Source of the DNA: Taudactylus pleione | Lineage: Eukaryota > Chordata > Amphibia > Anura > Myobatrachidae | Reading direction: 5' to 3' | NCBI GenBank assembly: GCA_031769625.1 | Contig: JAUIMM010000702.1 | Location: forward strand, 6,194,001-6,258,000 | Length of the DNA stretch: 64,000 bases | Shown: piece by piece, positions 50,219 through 62,969 of the stretch | Layout: each line of letters begins with the position of its first letter | How positions within the stretch are numbered: the first letter of the stretch is position 1 | Translations under genes and position numbers: made by a program | Notes under the pieces: generated by a model | Seen by the model: only the letters and a program-made list of their open reading frames with translations | What the model was told of the DNA's origin: nothing | Databases searched by the model: none

Positions 50219-51638
50219 CTATGAGCCAAAGTTATGAGAAAACACAACTGATGTACAGAGAAAGAGAGAGAGAATAACAATTAGAGAGGAATGGTGAAAA
50301 TGAAAGGGTGTGGAAAAACTGGGGAAAATGAAAAAAAAGAGTGTAAAACCTGGGGAAGATGAAAATAAATATGAAAATATGACATCAGAAAAGTAAAATT
50401 GAAAAATAATAAAATTAAGAAAGAAGAGAGTGAAAAAATTGCAAAAAAAAATGTTTGAAAAAAGAGACAGGAAAAAGGAGAGAGAAAGAAAAGGGTGCAT
50501 GAAAAAGAGGAAAAAGAGAGTGAGACAACAAAACATTGGAGTTAATCCAAATAGGTGTGAGTTGCCTTGTGTGACCTTTCTTCACGGTAAACTCGCACAG
50601 CGAATTGCATTTGCAATCCAGTTCCAAACTCAAATTTTTTTCAGAGGAAATTCTCGTTTTATTGTGCGCCCCACCTGATGGTGTGAGATGGTAGGGACAA
50701 TCTTTATTGTAATATAAAAATGTCAGGACACAGTGTAGAACCGCTTAGACAGCCTTCCTAATGACTAATTAGGCATTTAGAAATTTTCAGTTAGCTAAAT
50801 TGGCAAATAAGTACATGTCATTTTTGGGTATTTAAGAAATAAATGGCCTATGAGCCACAGTTATGAGAAAAAACAACTAATGTAGACAGAGAGAAAAAGA
50901 GAGAATAACAATTAAAGAAGAATTGTGAGAAATAACGTGAGATAGAGAAAGTGTAAAAGTTGGAGGAAATGATAAAAAAGTGAAAATAGGAGAAAAGAAA
51001 AGTAAAAAAGGAGATCTTCTATATCTAATATAATCTGAATTAATTACTAAATATGTTTTAAAATGTTTGTATATAACATTTTACATTTTACATACATTGT
51101 ACATTTTGCTACTGGCTTTCAAAGTATATTGAAATGTAGGCTAAAATGTAAAATGAGAAAATCACGTCATAGAATAATCATAAAATTTCCATTTCAGTGC
51201 CAAGCAATGTTGTAGTTAGTGCAACCACTGAAATCCCTCATCAGACTTTAACAGGTGTGTTTTAAAATACACTACTAACATTTATTTATGTATCAGTATT
51301 AACCAGCACTGTATATATGTTTACAAAACAACTGATCCAAAGGTCTGAATAGTTTTGTTGTTTAACTATAGACTAACTGGAATAATACTAGGAATTATGC
51401 CTGCATTACATGTATCAAGTCCTCCAGATAGAGATGAAAATTGAGAAAACTATTCTACAGAACATTTGCTCAATGCTGCTTTGGCTGCTGAATTTTCCCT
51501 TTCTCCATCCTAATTTGGCTTAAAGGATACCTGCAGAATTTTGCTATAATTATTGTTCTGAGGATTTCTCCCTTGTTGATGCTGTACCGTGTCATTACAT
51601 ACATGTTTCACTCGGTGAGACATGTAACAAGGTACACA
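50219..51638 (+). repeat. Monomer 36, 1420 bases, type B'
   Basis: The front is B'; the back is B (GCCAAGCAATG). One base is lost in the TATA palindrome (GTATATAACA, 51068-51078), which explains the length. Private bases: CCACTGAAATC near 51230 and AACTATTCTAC near 51452. The 85-codon frame is broken. Confidence 0.92.
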
Positions 51639-53059
51639 CTATGAGCCAAAGTTATGAGAAAAAACAACTGATGTACAGAGAAAGAGAGAGAGAATAACAA
51701 TTAGAGAGGAATGGTGAGAAAGAAAGGGTGTGGAAAAACTAGGGAAAATGAAAAAAAAGAGTGTAAAACCTGGGGAAGATAAAAATAAATATGAAAATAT
51801 GACATCAGAAAAGTAAAATTGAAAAATAATAAAATTAAGAAAGAAGAGAGTGAAAAAATTGCAAAAAAAAATGATTGAAAAAAGAGACAGGAAAAAGGAG
51901 AGAGAAAGAAAAGAGTGCTTGAAAAAGAGGAAAAAGAGAGTGAGACAACAAAACATTGGAGTTAATCCAAATAGGTGTGAGTTGCCTTGTGTGACCTTTC
52001 TTCAGGGTAAACTCACACAGCAAATTGCATTTGCAATCTAGTTCCAAACTCAAATTTTTTTCAGTGGAAATTCTCATTTTATTGTACGCCCCACCTGATG
52101 GTGTGAGATGGTAGGGAAAATCTTTATTGTAATATAAAAATGTCAGGACACAGTGTAGAACCCCTTAGACAGCCTTCCTAATGACTAATTAGGCATTTAG
52201 AAATTTTCAGTAAGCTAAATTGGCAAATAAGTACATGTCATTTTTGGGTATTTAAGAAACAAATGGCCTATGAGCCACAGTTATGAGAAAAAACAACTAA
52301 AGTAGACAGAGAGAAAAAGAGAGAATAACAATTAAAGAAGAATTGTGAGAAATAACGTGAGATAGAGAAAGTGTAAAAGTTGGAGGAAATGATAAAAAAG
52401 TGAAAATAGGAGAAAAGAAAAGTAAAAAAGGAGATCTTCTATATCTAATATAATCTGAATTAATTATTAAATATGTTTTAAAATGATTGTATATATACAT
52501 TTTACATTTTACATACATTGTACATTTTGCTACTGGCTTTCAAAGTATATTGAAATGTAGGCTAAAATGTAAAATGAGAAAATCACGTCATAGAATAATC
52601 ATAAAATTTCCATTTCAGTGCCATACAATGTTGTAGTTAGTGCAACCACTCAAATCCCTCATCAGACTTTAACAGGTGTGTTTTAAAATACACTACTAAC
52701 ATTTATTTATGTATCAGTATTAACCAGCACTGTATATATGTTTACAATACAACTGATCCAAAGGTCTGAATAGTTTTGTTGTTTAACTATAGACTAACTG
52801 GAATAATACTAGGAATTATGCCTGCATTACATGTATCAAGTCCTCCAGATAGAGATGAAAATTGAGAAAACTGTTCTACAGAACATTTGCTCAATGCTGC
52901 TTTGGCTGCTGAATTTTCCTTTTCTCCATCATAATTTGGCTTAAAGGATACCTGCAGAATTTTGCTATAATTATTGTTCTGAGGATTTCTCCCTTGTTGA
53001 TGCTGTACCGTGTCATTACATACATGTTTCACTTGGTGAGACATGTAACAAGGTACACA
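51639..53059 (+). repeat. Monomer 37, 1421 bases, type K with monomer-34-like back
   Basis: K markers fill the front. The back carries TTATTAAATATG, GCCATACAATG and TTACAATAC exactly as in monomer 34. The 85-codon frame at 52787-53044 is intact. Confidence 0.92.
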
Positions 53060-54461
53060 CTATGAGCCAAAGTTATGAGAAAAAACAACTGATGTACAGA
53101 GAAAGAGAGAGAGAATAACAATTAGAGAGGAATGGTGAGAAAGAAAGGGTGTGGAAAAACTGGGGAAAATGAAAAAAAAGAGTGTAAAAACTGGGGAAGA
53201 TGAAAATAAATATGAAAATATGACATCAGAATTTAAAAATGAAAAATAATAAAATTAAGAAAGAAGAGAGTGAAAAAATTGCTATGAAAAAGTTTGAAAA
53301 AAGAGACAGGAAAAAGGAGAGAGAAAGAAAAGAGTGCAAGAAAAAGAGAGTGAGACAACAAAACAATGGAGTTAATCCAAATAGGTGTGAGTTGCCTTGT
53401 GTGACCTTTCTTCAGGGTAAACTCGCACAGCAAATTGCATTTGCAATCCAGTTCCAAACTCAAATTTTTTTCAAAGGAAATTCTCATTTTATTGTGCGCC
53501 CCACCTGATGGTGTGAGATGGTAGGGAAAATCTTTATTGTAATATAAAAATGTCAGGACACAGTGTAGAACCCCTTAGACAGCCTTCCTAATGACTAATT
53601 AGGCATTTAGAAATTTTCAGTTAGCTAAATTTGCAAATAAGTACATGTCATTTTTGGGTATTTAAGAAATAAATGGCCTATGAGCCACAGTTATGAGAAA
53701 AAACAACTAATGTAGACAGAGAGAAAAAGAGAGAATAACAATTAAAGAGGAATTGTGAGAAATAACGTGAGATAGAGAAAGTGTAAAAGTTGGAGTAAAT
53801 GATAAAAAAGTAAAAATAGGAGAAAAGAAAAGTAAAAAAGGAGATCATCTATATCTAATTAAATCTGAATTAATTACTCAATATGTTTTAAAATGTTTGT
53901 ATATATACATTTTACATACATTGTACATTTTGCTACTGGCTTTCAAAGTATATTGAAATGTAGGCAAAAATGTAAATGAGAAAATTACGTCATACAATAA
54001 TCATAAAATTTCCATTTCAGTGCCAAACAATGTTGTAGTTAGTGCAACCACTCAAATGCTTCATCAGACTTTAACAGGTGTGTTTTAAAATACACTACTA
54101 ACATTTATTTATGTTTCAGTATTAACCAGCACTGTATATATGTTTACAAAACAACTGATCCAAAGGTCTGAATAGTTTTGTTGTTTAACTATAGACTAAC
54201 TGGAATAATACTAGGAATTATGCCTGCATTACATGTATCAAGTCCTCCAGATAGAGATGAAAATTGAGAAAACTGTTCTACAGAATATTTGCTCAATGTT
54301 GCTTTGGCTGCTGAATTTTCCCTTTCTCCATCATAATTTGGCTTAAAGGATACCTGCAGAATTTTGCTATAATTAGTGTTCTGAGGATTTCTCCCTTGTT
54401 GATGCTGTACCATGTCATTACATACATGTTTCACTCGGTGAGACATGTAACAAGGTACACA
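53060..54461 (+). repeat. Monomer 38, 1402 bases, type C'
   Basis: C' markers are present with TTTTCAAAGG and CTAAATTTGC, as in monomer 35. Private: GCTATGAAAAAG in a C context near 53284 and AAGTAAAAATAGG near 53811. One ACATTTT unit is missing. The 85-codon frame at 54189-54446 is intact. Confidence 0.92.
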
Positions 54462-55882
54462 CTATGAGCCAAAGTTATGAGAAAACACAACTGATGTACA
54501 GAGAAAGAGAGAGAGAATAACAATTAGAGAGGAATGGTGAAAATGAAAGGGTGTGGAAAAACTGGGGAAAATGAAAAAAAAGAGTGTAAAACCTGGGGAA
54601 GATGAAAATAAATATGAAAATATGACATCAGAAAAGTAAAATTGAAAAATAATAAAATTAAGAAAGAAGAGAGTGAAAAAATTGCAAAAAAAAATGTTTG
54701 AAAAAAGAGACAGGAAAAAGGAGAGAGAAAGAAAAGGGTGCATGAAAAAGAGGAAAAAGAGAGTGAGACAACAAAACATTGGAGTTAATCCAAATAGGTG
54801 TGAGTTGCCTTGTGTGACCTTTCTTCACGGTAAACTCGCACAGCGAATTGCATTTGCAATCCAGTTCCAAACTCAAATTTTTTTCAGAGGAAATTCTCAT
54901 TTTATTGTGCGCCCCACCTGATGGTGTGAGATGGTAGGGACAATCTTTATTGTAATATAAAAATGTCAGGACACAGTGTAGAACCGCTTAGACAGCCTTC
55001 CTAATGACTAATTAGGCATTTAGAAATTTTCAGTTAGCTAAATTGGCAAATAAGTACATGTCATTTTTGGGTATTTAAGAAATAAATGGCCTATGAGCCA
55101 CAGTTATGAGAAAAAACAACTAATGTAGACAGAGAGAAAAAGAGAGAATAACAATTAAAGAAGAATTGTGAGAAATAACGTGAGATAGAGAAAGTGTAAA
55201 AGTTGGAGGAAATGATAAAAAAGTGAAAATAGGAGAAAAGAAAAGTAAAAAAGGAGATCTTCTATATCTAATATAATCTGAATTAATTACTAAATATGTT
55301 TTAAAATGTTTGTATATATACATTTTACATTTTACATACATTGTACATTTTGCTACTGGCTTTCAAAGTATATTGAAATGTAGGCTAAAATGTAAAATGA
55401 GAAAATCACGTCATAGAATAATCATAAAATTTCCATTTCAGTGCCAAGCAATGTTGTAGTTAGTGCAACCACTCAAATCCCTCATCAGACTTTAACAGGT
55501 GTGTTTTAAAATACACTACTAACATTTATTTATGTATCAGTATTAACCAGCACTGTATATATGTTTACAAAACAACTGATCCAAAGGTCTGAATAGTTTT
55601 GTTGTTTAACTATAGACTAACTGGAATAATACTAGGAATTATGCCTGCATTACATGTATCAAGTCCTCCAGATAGAGATGAAAATTGAGAAAACTGTTCT
55701 ACAGAACATTTGCTCAATGTTGCTTTGGCTGCTGAATTTTCCCTTTCTCCATCCTAATTTGGCTTAAAGGATACCTGCAGAATTTTGCTATAATTATTGT
55801 TCTGAGGATTTCTCCCTTGTTGATGCTGTACCGTGTCATTACATACATGTTTCACTCGGTGAGACATGTAACAAGGTACACA
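54462..55882 (+). repeat. Monomer 39, 1421 bases, type B'
   Basis: B' markers are present, but TTCTCATTTT in place of TTCTCGTTTT near 54898. The back is B with CAATGTTGC. The following phase marker is CATTATGAGCC in place of CACTATGAGCC. The 85-codon frame is broken. Confidence 0.92.
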
Positions 55883-57303
55883 TTATGAGCCAAAGTTATG
55901 AGAAAAAACAACTGATGTACAGAGAAAGAGAGAGAGAATAACAATTAGAGAGGAATGGTGAGAAAGAAAGGGTGTGGAAAAACTGGGGAAAATGAAAAAA
56001 AAGAGTGTAAAACCTGGGGAAGATAAAAATAAATATGAAAATATGACATCAGAAAAGTAAAATTGAAAAATAATAAAATTAAGAAAGAAGAGAGTGAAAA
56101 AATTGCAAAAAAAAATGATTGAAAAAAGAGACAGGCAAAAGGAGAGAGAAAGAAAAGAGTGCATGAAAAAGAGGAAAAAGAGAGTGAGACAACAAAACAT
56201 TGGAGTTAATCCAAATAGGTGTGAGTTGCCTTGTGTGACCTTTCTTCAGGGTAAACTCGCACAGCAAATTGCATTTGCAATCCAGTTCCAAACTCAAATT
56301 TTTTTCAGTGGAAATTCTCATTTTATTGTGCGCCCTAACTGATGGTGTGAGATGGTAGGGAAAATCTTTATTGTAATATAAAAATGTCAGGACACAGTGT
56401 AGAACCCCTTAAACAGCCTTCCTAATGACTAATTAGGCATTTAGAAATTTTCAGTTAGCTAAATTGGCAAATAAGTACATGTCATTTTTGGGTATTTAAG
56501 AAATAAATGGCCTATGAGCCACAGTTATGAGAAAAAACAACTAATGTAGACAGAGAGAAAAAGAGAGAATAACAATTAAAGAGGAATTGTGAGAAATAAC
56601 GTGAGATAGAGAAAGTGTAAAAGTTGGAGTAAATGATAAAAAAGTGAAAATAGGAGAAAAGAAAAGTAAAAAAGGAGATCGTCTATATCTAATTAAATCT
56701 GAATTAATTACTAGATATGTTTTAAAATGTTTGTATATATACATTTTACATTTTACATACATTGTACATTTTGCTACTGGCTTTCAAAGTATATTGAAAT
56801 GTAGGCTAAAATGTAAAATGAGAAAATCACGTCATAGAATAATCATAACATTTCCATTTCAGTGCCAAACAATGTTGTAGTTAGTGCAACCACTCAAATC
56901 CCTCATCAGACTTTAACAGGTGTGTTTTAAAATACACTACTAACATTTATTTATGTATCAGTATTAACCAGCACTGTATATATGTTTACAAAACAACTGA
57001 TCCAAAGGTCTGAATAGTTTTGTTATTTAAATATAGACAAACTGGAATAATACTAGGAATTATGCCTGCATTACATGTATCAAGTCCTCCAGATAGAGAT
57101 GAAAATTGAGAAAACTGTTCTACAGAATATTTGCTCAATGTTGCTTTGGCTGCTGAATTTTCCCTTTCTCCATCATAATTTGGCTTAAAGGATACCGGCA
57201 GAATTTTGCTATAAATAGTGTTCTGAGGATTTCTACCTTGTTGATGCTGTACCGTGTCATTACATACATGTTTCACTCGGTGAGACATTGAACAAGGTAC
57301 ACA
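55883..57303 (+). repeat. Monomer 40, 1421 bases, type A (divergent back)
   Basis: A markers are present with private GACAGGCAAAAGG near 56136 and CATAACATTTCC near 56849. The tail has GTTATTTAAATATAG, ATACCGGCAG, TTCTACCTTG and ACATTGAACAAGG. Loss of the TAG near 57031 extends the 85-codon frame to 100 codons (56986-57288). Confidence 0.9.
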
Positions 57304-58723
57304 CTATGAGCCAAAGTTATGAGAAAAAACAACTGATGTACAGAGAAAGAGAGAGAGAATAACAATTAGAGAGGAATGGTGAGATTGAAAGGGTGTGGAA
57401 AAACTGGGGAAAATGAAAAAATAGAGTGTAAAAGCTGGGGAAGATGAAAATAAATATGAAAAAATGACATCAGAAAAGTAAAATTGAAAAATAACAAAAT
57501 TAAGAAAGAAGAGAGTGAGAAAATTGCTATGAAAAAGTTTGAAAAAAGAGACAGAAAAAAGGAGAGAGAATGAAAAGAGTGCATGAAAAAGAGGAAAAAG
57601 AGAGTGAGACAACAAAACATTGGAGTTAATCCAAAGAGGTGTGAGTTGCCTTGTGTGACCTTTCTTCAGGGTAAACTCGCACAGCGAATTGCATTTGCAA
57701 TCCAGTTCCAAACTCAAATTTTTTTCAGAGGAAATTCTCGTTTTATTGTGCACCCCACCTGATGGTGTGAGATGGTAGTGAAAATCTTTATTGTAATATA
57801 AAAATGTCAGGACACAGTGTAGAACCCCTTAGACAGCCTTCCTAATGACTAATTAGGCATTTAGAAATTTTCAGTTAGCTAAATTGGCAAATAAGTACAT
57901 GTTATTTTTGGGTATTTAAGAAACAAATGACCTATGAGCCACAGTTATGAGAAAAAACAACTAAAGTAGACAGAGAGAAAAAGAGAGAATAACAATTAAA
58001 GAAGAATTGTGAGAAATAACGTGAGATAGAGAAAGTGTAAAAGTTGGAGGAAATGATAAAAAAGTGAAAATAGGAGAAAAGAAAAGTAAAAAAGGAGATC
58101 TGCTATATCTAATATAATCTGAATTAATTACTAAATATGTTTTAAAATGATTGTATATATACATTTAACATTTTACATACATTGTACATTTTGCTACTGG
58201 CTTTCAAAGTATATTGAAATGTAGGCTAAAATGTAAAATGAGAAAATCACGTCATAGAATAATCATAAAATTTCCATTTCAGAGCCAAACAATGTTGTAG
58301 TTAGTGCAACCACTCAAATCCCTCATCAGACTTTAACAGGTGTGTTTTAAAATACACTACTAACATTTATTTATGTATCAGTATTAACCAGCACTGTATA
58401 TATGTTTACAAAACAACTGATCCAAAGGTCTGAATAGTTTTGTTGTTTAACTATAGACTAACTGGAATAATACTAGGAATTATGCCTGCATTACATGTAT
58501 CAAGTCCTCCAGATAGAGATGAAAATTGAGAAAACTGTTCTACAGAACATTTGCTCAATGCTGCTTTGGCTGCTGAATTTTCCTTTTCTCCATCATAATT
58601 TGGCTTAAAGGATACCTGCAGAATTTTGCTATAATTATTGTTCTGAGGATTTCTCCCTTGTTGATGCTGTACCGTGTCATTACATACATGTTTCACTTGG
58701 TGAGACATGTAACAAGGTACACA
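57304..58723 (+). repeat. Monomer 41, 1420 bases, type E
   Basis: E markers: GTGAGATTG, AAAAAATAGAG, AATAACAAAATTAAG, GTGAGAAAATTG, GCTATGAAAAAG, GACAGAAAAAAGG, CCAAAGAGG, ATGTTATTTTTGG, GATCTGCT. Private: GTAGTGAAAATC, AAATGACCTATG and CATTTAACATTTT. The 85-codon frame at 58451-58708 is intact. Confidence 0.92.
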
Positions 58724-60135
58724 CTATGAGCCAAAGTTATGAGAAAAAACAACTGATGTACAGAGAAAGAGAGAGAGAATAACAATTAGAGAGGAATGGT
58801 GAGAAAGAAAGGGTGTGGAAAAACTGGGGAAAATTAAAAAAAAGAGTGTAAAAGCTGGGGATGATGAAAATAAATATGAAAATATGACATCAGAAAAGTA
58901 AAAAAGAAAAATAATAAAATTAAGAAAGAAGAGAGTGAAAAAATTGCTAAGAAAAAGTTTGAAAAAAGAGACAGGAAAAAGGAGAGAGAAAGAAAAGAGT
59001 GCATGAAAAATGGAGTGAGACAACAAAACCATGGAGTTAATCCAAATAGGTGTGAGTTGCCTTGTGTGACCTTTCTTCAGGGTAAACTCGCACAGCAAAT
59101 TGCATTTGCAATCCAGTTCCAAACTCAAATTTTTTTCAGTGTAAATTCTCATTTTATTGTGCACCCTAACTGATGGTGTGAGATGGTAGGGAAAATCTTT
59201 ATTGTACTATAAAAATATCAGGACACAGTGTAGAACCCCTTAAACAGCCTTCCTAATGACTAATTAGGCATTTAGAAATTTTCAGTTAGCTAAATTGGCA
59301 AATAAGTACATGTCATTTTTGGGTATTTAAGAACCAAATGGCCTATGAGCCACAGTTATGAGAAAAAACAACTAAAGTAGACAGAGAGAAAAAGAGAGAA
59401 TAACAATTAAAGAAGAATTGTGAGAAATAACGTGAGATAGATAAAGTGTAAAAGTTGGAGGAAATGATAAAAAAGTGAAAATAGGAGAAAAGAAAAGTAA
59501 AAAAGGAGATCTTCTATATCTAATATAATCTGAATTAATTACTAAATATGTTTTAAAATGTTTGTATATATACATTTTACATTTTACATACATTGTACAT
59601 TTTGCTACTGGCTTTCAAAGTATATTAAAATGTAGGCTATAATGTAAAATGAGAAAATCATGTCATACAATAATCATAAAATTTCCATTTCAGTGCCAAA
59701 CAATGTTGTAGTTAGTGCAACCACTCAAATCCCTCATCAGACTTTAACAGGTGTGTTTTAAAATACACTACTAACATTTATTTATGTATCAGTATTAACT
59801 AGCACTGTATATATGTTTACATAACAATTGATCCAAAGGTCTGAATAGTTTTGATTGTTTAACTATAGACAAACTGGAATAATACTAGGAATTATGCCTG
59901 CATTACATGTATCAAGTCCTCCAGATAGAGATGAAAATTGAGAAAACTGTTCTACAGAATATTTGCTCAATGCTGCTTTGGCTGCTGAATTTTCCCTTTC
60001 TCCATCCTAATTTGGCTTAAAGGATACCTGCAGAATTTTGCTATAATTAGTGTTCTGAGGATTTCTACCTTGTTGATGCTGTACCGTGTCATTACATACA
60101 TGTTTCACTCGGTGAGACATGTAACAAGGTACACA
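58724..60135 (+). repeat. Monomer 42, 1412 bases, type D
   Basis: D front with several private changes: GGGGATGATG, AAAAATATCAGG, GATAGATAAAG, AACTAGCAC, TTACATAACAATTG, and an inserted base in TTTTGATTGTTTAAC near 59853 that explains 1412. The 85-codon frame is broken (CATCCTAA near 60005). Confidence 0.9.
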
Positions 60136-61549
60136 CTATGAGCCAAAGTTATGAGAAAAAACAACTGATGTACAGAGAAAGAGAGAGAGAATAACAATTA
60201 TAGAGGAATGGTGAGAAAGAAAGGGTGTGGAAAAACTGGGGAAAATGAAAAAAAAGAGTGTAAAACCTGGGGAAGATAAAAATAAATATGAAAATATGAC
60301 ATCAGAAAAGTAAAATTGAAAAATAATAAAATTAAGAAAGAAGAGAGTGAAAAAATTGAAAAAAAAAATGATTGAAAAAAGAGACAGGAAAAAGGAGAGA
60401 GAAAGAAAAGAGTGCATGAAAAAGAGGAAAAAGAGAGTGAGACAACAAAACATTGCAGTTAATCCAAATAGGTGTGAGTTGCCTTGTGTGACCTTTCTTC
60501 AGGGTAAACTCGCACAGCAAATTGCATTTGCAATCCAGTTCCAAACTCAAATTTTTTTCAGTGGAAATTCTCATTTTATTGTGCGCCCTAACTGATGGTG
60601 TGAGATGGTAGGGAAAATCTTTATTGTAATATAAAAATGTCAGGACACAGTGTAGAACCCCTTAAACAGCCTTCCTAATGACTAATTAGGCATTTAGAAA
60701 TTTTCAGTTAGCTAAATTGGCAAATAAGTACATGTCATTTTTGGGTATTTAAGAAATAAATGGCCTATGAGCCACATTTATGAGAAAAAACAACTAATGT
60801 AGACAGAGAGAAAAAGAGAGAATAACAATTAAAGAGGAATTGTGAGAAATAACGTGAGATAGAGAAAGTGTAAAAGTTGGAGTAAATGATAAAAAAGTGA
60901 AAATAGGAGAAAAGAAAAGTAAAAAAGGAGATCGTCTATATCTAATTAAATCTGAATTAATTACTAGATATGTTTTAAAATGTTTGTATATATACATTTT
61001 ACATACATTGTACATTTTGCTACTGGCTTTCAAAGTATTTTTAAATTTAGGCTAAAATGTAAAATGAGAAAATCACGTCATAGAATAATCATAAAATTTG
61101 CATTTCAGTGCCAAACAATGTTGTAGTTAGTGCAACCACTCAAATCCCTCATCAGACTTTAACAGGTGTGTTTTAAAATACACTACTAACATTTATTTAT
61201 GTATCAGTATTAACCAGCACTGTATATATGTTTACAAAACAACTGATCCAAAGGTCTGAATAGTTTTGTTATTTAACTATAGACAAACTGGAATAATACT
61301 AGGAATTATGCCTGCATTACATGTATCAAGTCCTCCAGATAGAGATGAAAATTGAGAAAACTGTTCTACAGAATATTTGCTCAATGTTGCTTTGGCTGCT
61401 GAATTTTCCCTTTCTCCATCATAATTTGGCTTAAAGGATACCGGCAGAATTTTGCTATAATTAGTGTTCTGAGGATTTCTACCTTGTTGATGCTGTACCG
61501 TGTCATTACATACATGTTTCACTCGGTGAGACATTGAACAAGGTACACA
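60136..61549 (+). repeat. Monomer 43, 1414 bases, type A, short ACATTTT
   Basis: A markers are present. Private: ATTGAAAAAAAAAATG near 60357, CATTGCAGTT, CCACATTTATG near 60776, AGTATTTTTAAATTTAGG near 61035, and AAATTTGCATTTC near 61098. One ACATTTT unit is missing near 61000. The tail is as in monomer 40 (CCGGCAG, ACATTGAACAAGG). The 85-codon frame at 61277-61534 is intact. Confidence 0.9.
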
Positions 61550-62969
61550 CTATGAGCCAAAGTTATGAGAAAAAACAACTGATGTACAGAGAAAGAGAGA
61601 GAGAATAACAATTAGAGAGGAATGGTGAGATTGAAAGGGTGTGGAAAAACTGGGGAAAATGAAAAAATAGAGTGTAAAAGCTGGGGAAGATGAAAATAAA
61701 TATGAAAAAATGACATCAGAAAAGTAAAATTGAAAAATAACAAAATTAAGAAAGAAGAGAGTGAGAAAATTGCTATGAAAAAGTTTGAAAAAAGAGACAG
61801 AAAAAAGGAGAGAGAATGAAAAGAGTGCATGAAAAAGAGGAAAAAGAGAGTGAGACAACAAAACATTGGAGTTAATCCAAAGAGGTGTGAGTTGCCTTGT
61901 GTGACCTTTCTTCAGGGTAAACTCGCACAGCGAATTGCATTTGCAATCCAGTTCCAAACTCAAATTTTTTTCAGAGGAAATTCTCGTTTTATTGTGCGCC
62001 CCACCTGATGGTGTGAGATGGTAGGGAAAATCTTTATTGTAATATAAAAATGTCAGGACACAGTGTAGAACCCCTTAGACAGCCTTCCTAATGACTAATT
62101 AGGCATTTAGAAATTTTCAGTTAGCTAAATTGGCAAATAAGTACATGTTATTTTTGGGTATTTAAGAAACAAATGGCCTATGAGCCACAGTTATGAGAAA
62201 AAACAACTAAAGTAGACAGAGAGAAAAAGAGAGAATAACAATTAAAGAAGAATTGTGAGAAATAACGTGAGATAGAGAAAGTGTAAAAGTTGGAGGAAAT
62301 GATAAAAAAGTGAAAATAGGAGAAAAGAAAAGTAAAAAAGGAGATCTGCTATATCTAATATAATCTGAATTAATTACTAAATATGTTTTAAAATGATTGT
62401 ATATATACATTTTACATTTTACATACATTGTACATTTTGCTACTGGCTTTCAAAGTATATTGAAATGTAGGCTAAAATGTAAAATGAGAAAATCACGTCA
62501 TAGAATAATCATACAATTTCCATTTCAGAGCCAAACAATGTTGTAGTTAGTGCAACCACTCAAATCCCTCATCAGACTTTAACAGGTGTGTTTTAAAATA
62601 CACTACTAACATTTATTTATGTATCAGTATTAACCAGCACTGTATATATGTTTACAAAACAACTGATCCAAAGGTCTGAATAGTTTTGTTGTTTAACTAT
62701 AGACTAACTGGAATAATACTAGGAATTATGCCTGCATTACATGTATCAAGTCCTCCAGATAGAGATGAAAATTGAGAAAACTGTTCTACAGAACATTTGC
62801 TCAATGCTGCTTTGGCTGCTGAATTTTCCTTTTCTCCATCATAATTTGGCTTAAAGGATACCTGCAGAATTTTGCTATAATTATTGTTCTGAGGATTTCT
62901 CCCTTGTTGATGCTGTACCGTGTCATTACATACATGTTTCACTTGGTGAGACATGTAACAAGGTACACA
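61550..62969 (+). repeat. Monomer 44, 1420 bases, type E
   Basis: It has the same E markers as monomer 41 but GTGCGCCCC and an intact CATTTTACATTTT. Private: AATCATACAATTTCC near 62512. The 85-codon frame at 62697-62954 is intact. Confidence 0.92.

Larger units (their letters stand above)
47396..51638. repeat. Trimer B'-C'-B', 4243 bases
   Basis: Monomers 34-36. From the back half of monomer 34 onward it matches 51639-55882, including the shared markers TTATTAAATATG, GCCATACAATG, TTTTCAAAGG and CTAAATTTGC. Confidence 0.88.
51639..55882. repeat. Trimer K-C'-B', 4244 bases
   Basis: Monomers 37-39. It is the partner of 47396-51638 but begins with a K front where the partner has a B' front. Confidence 0.88.
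55883..60135. repeat. Trimer A-E-D, copy 1, 4253 bases
   Basis: Monomers 40-42. The E subtype and the CCGGCAG / ACATTGAACAAGG tail of its A monomer occur only here and in the next trimer. Confidence 0.88.
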
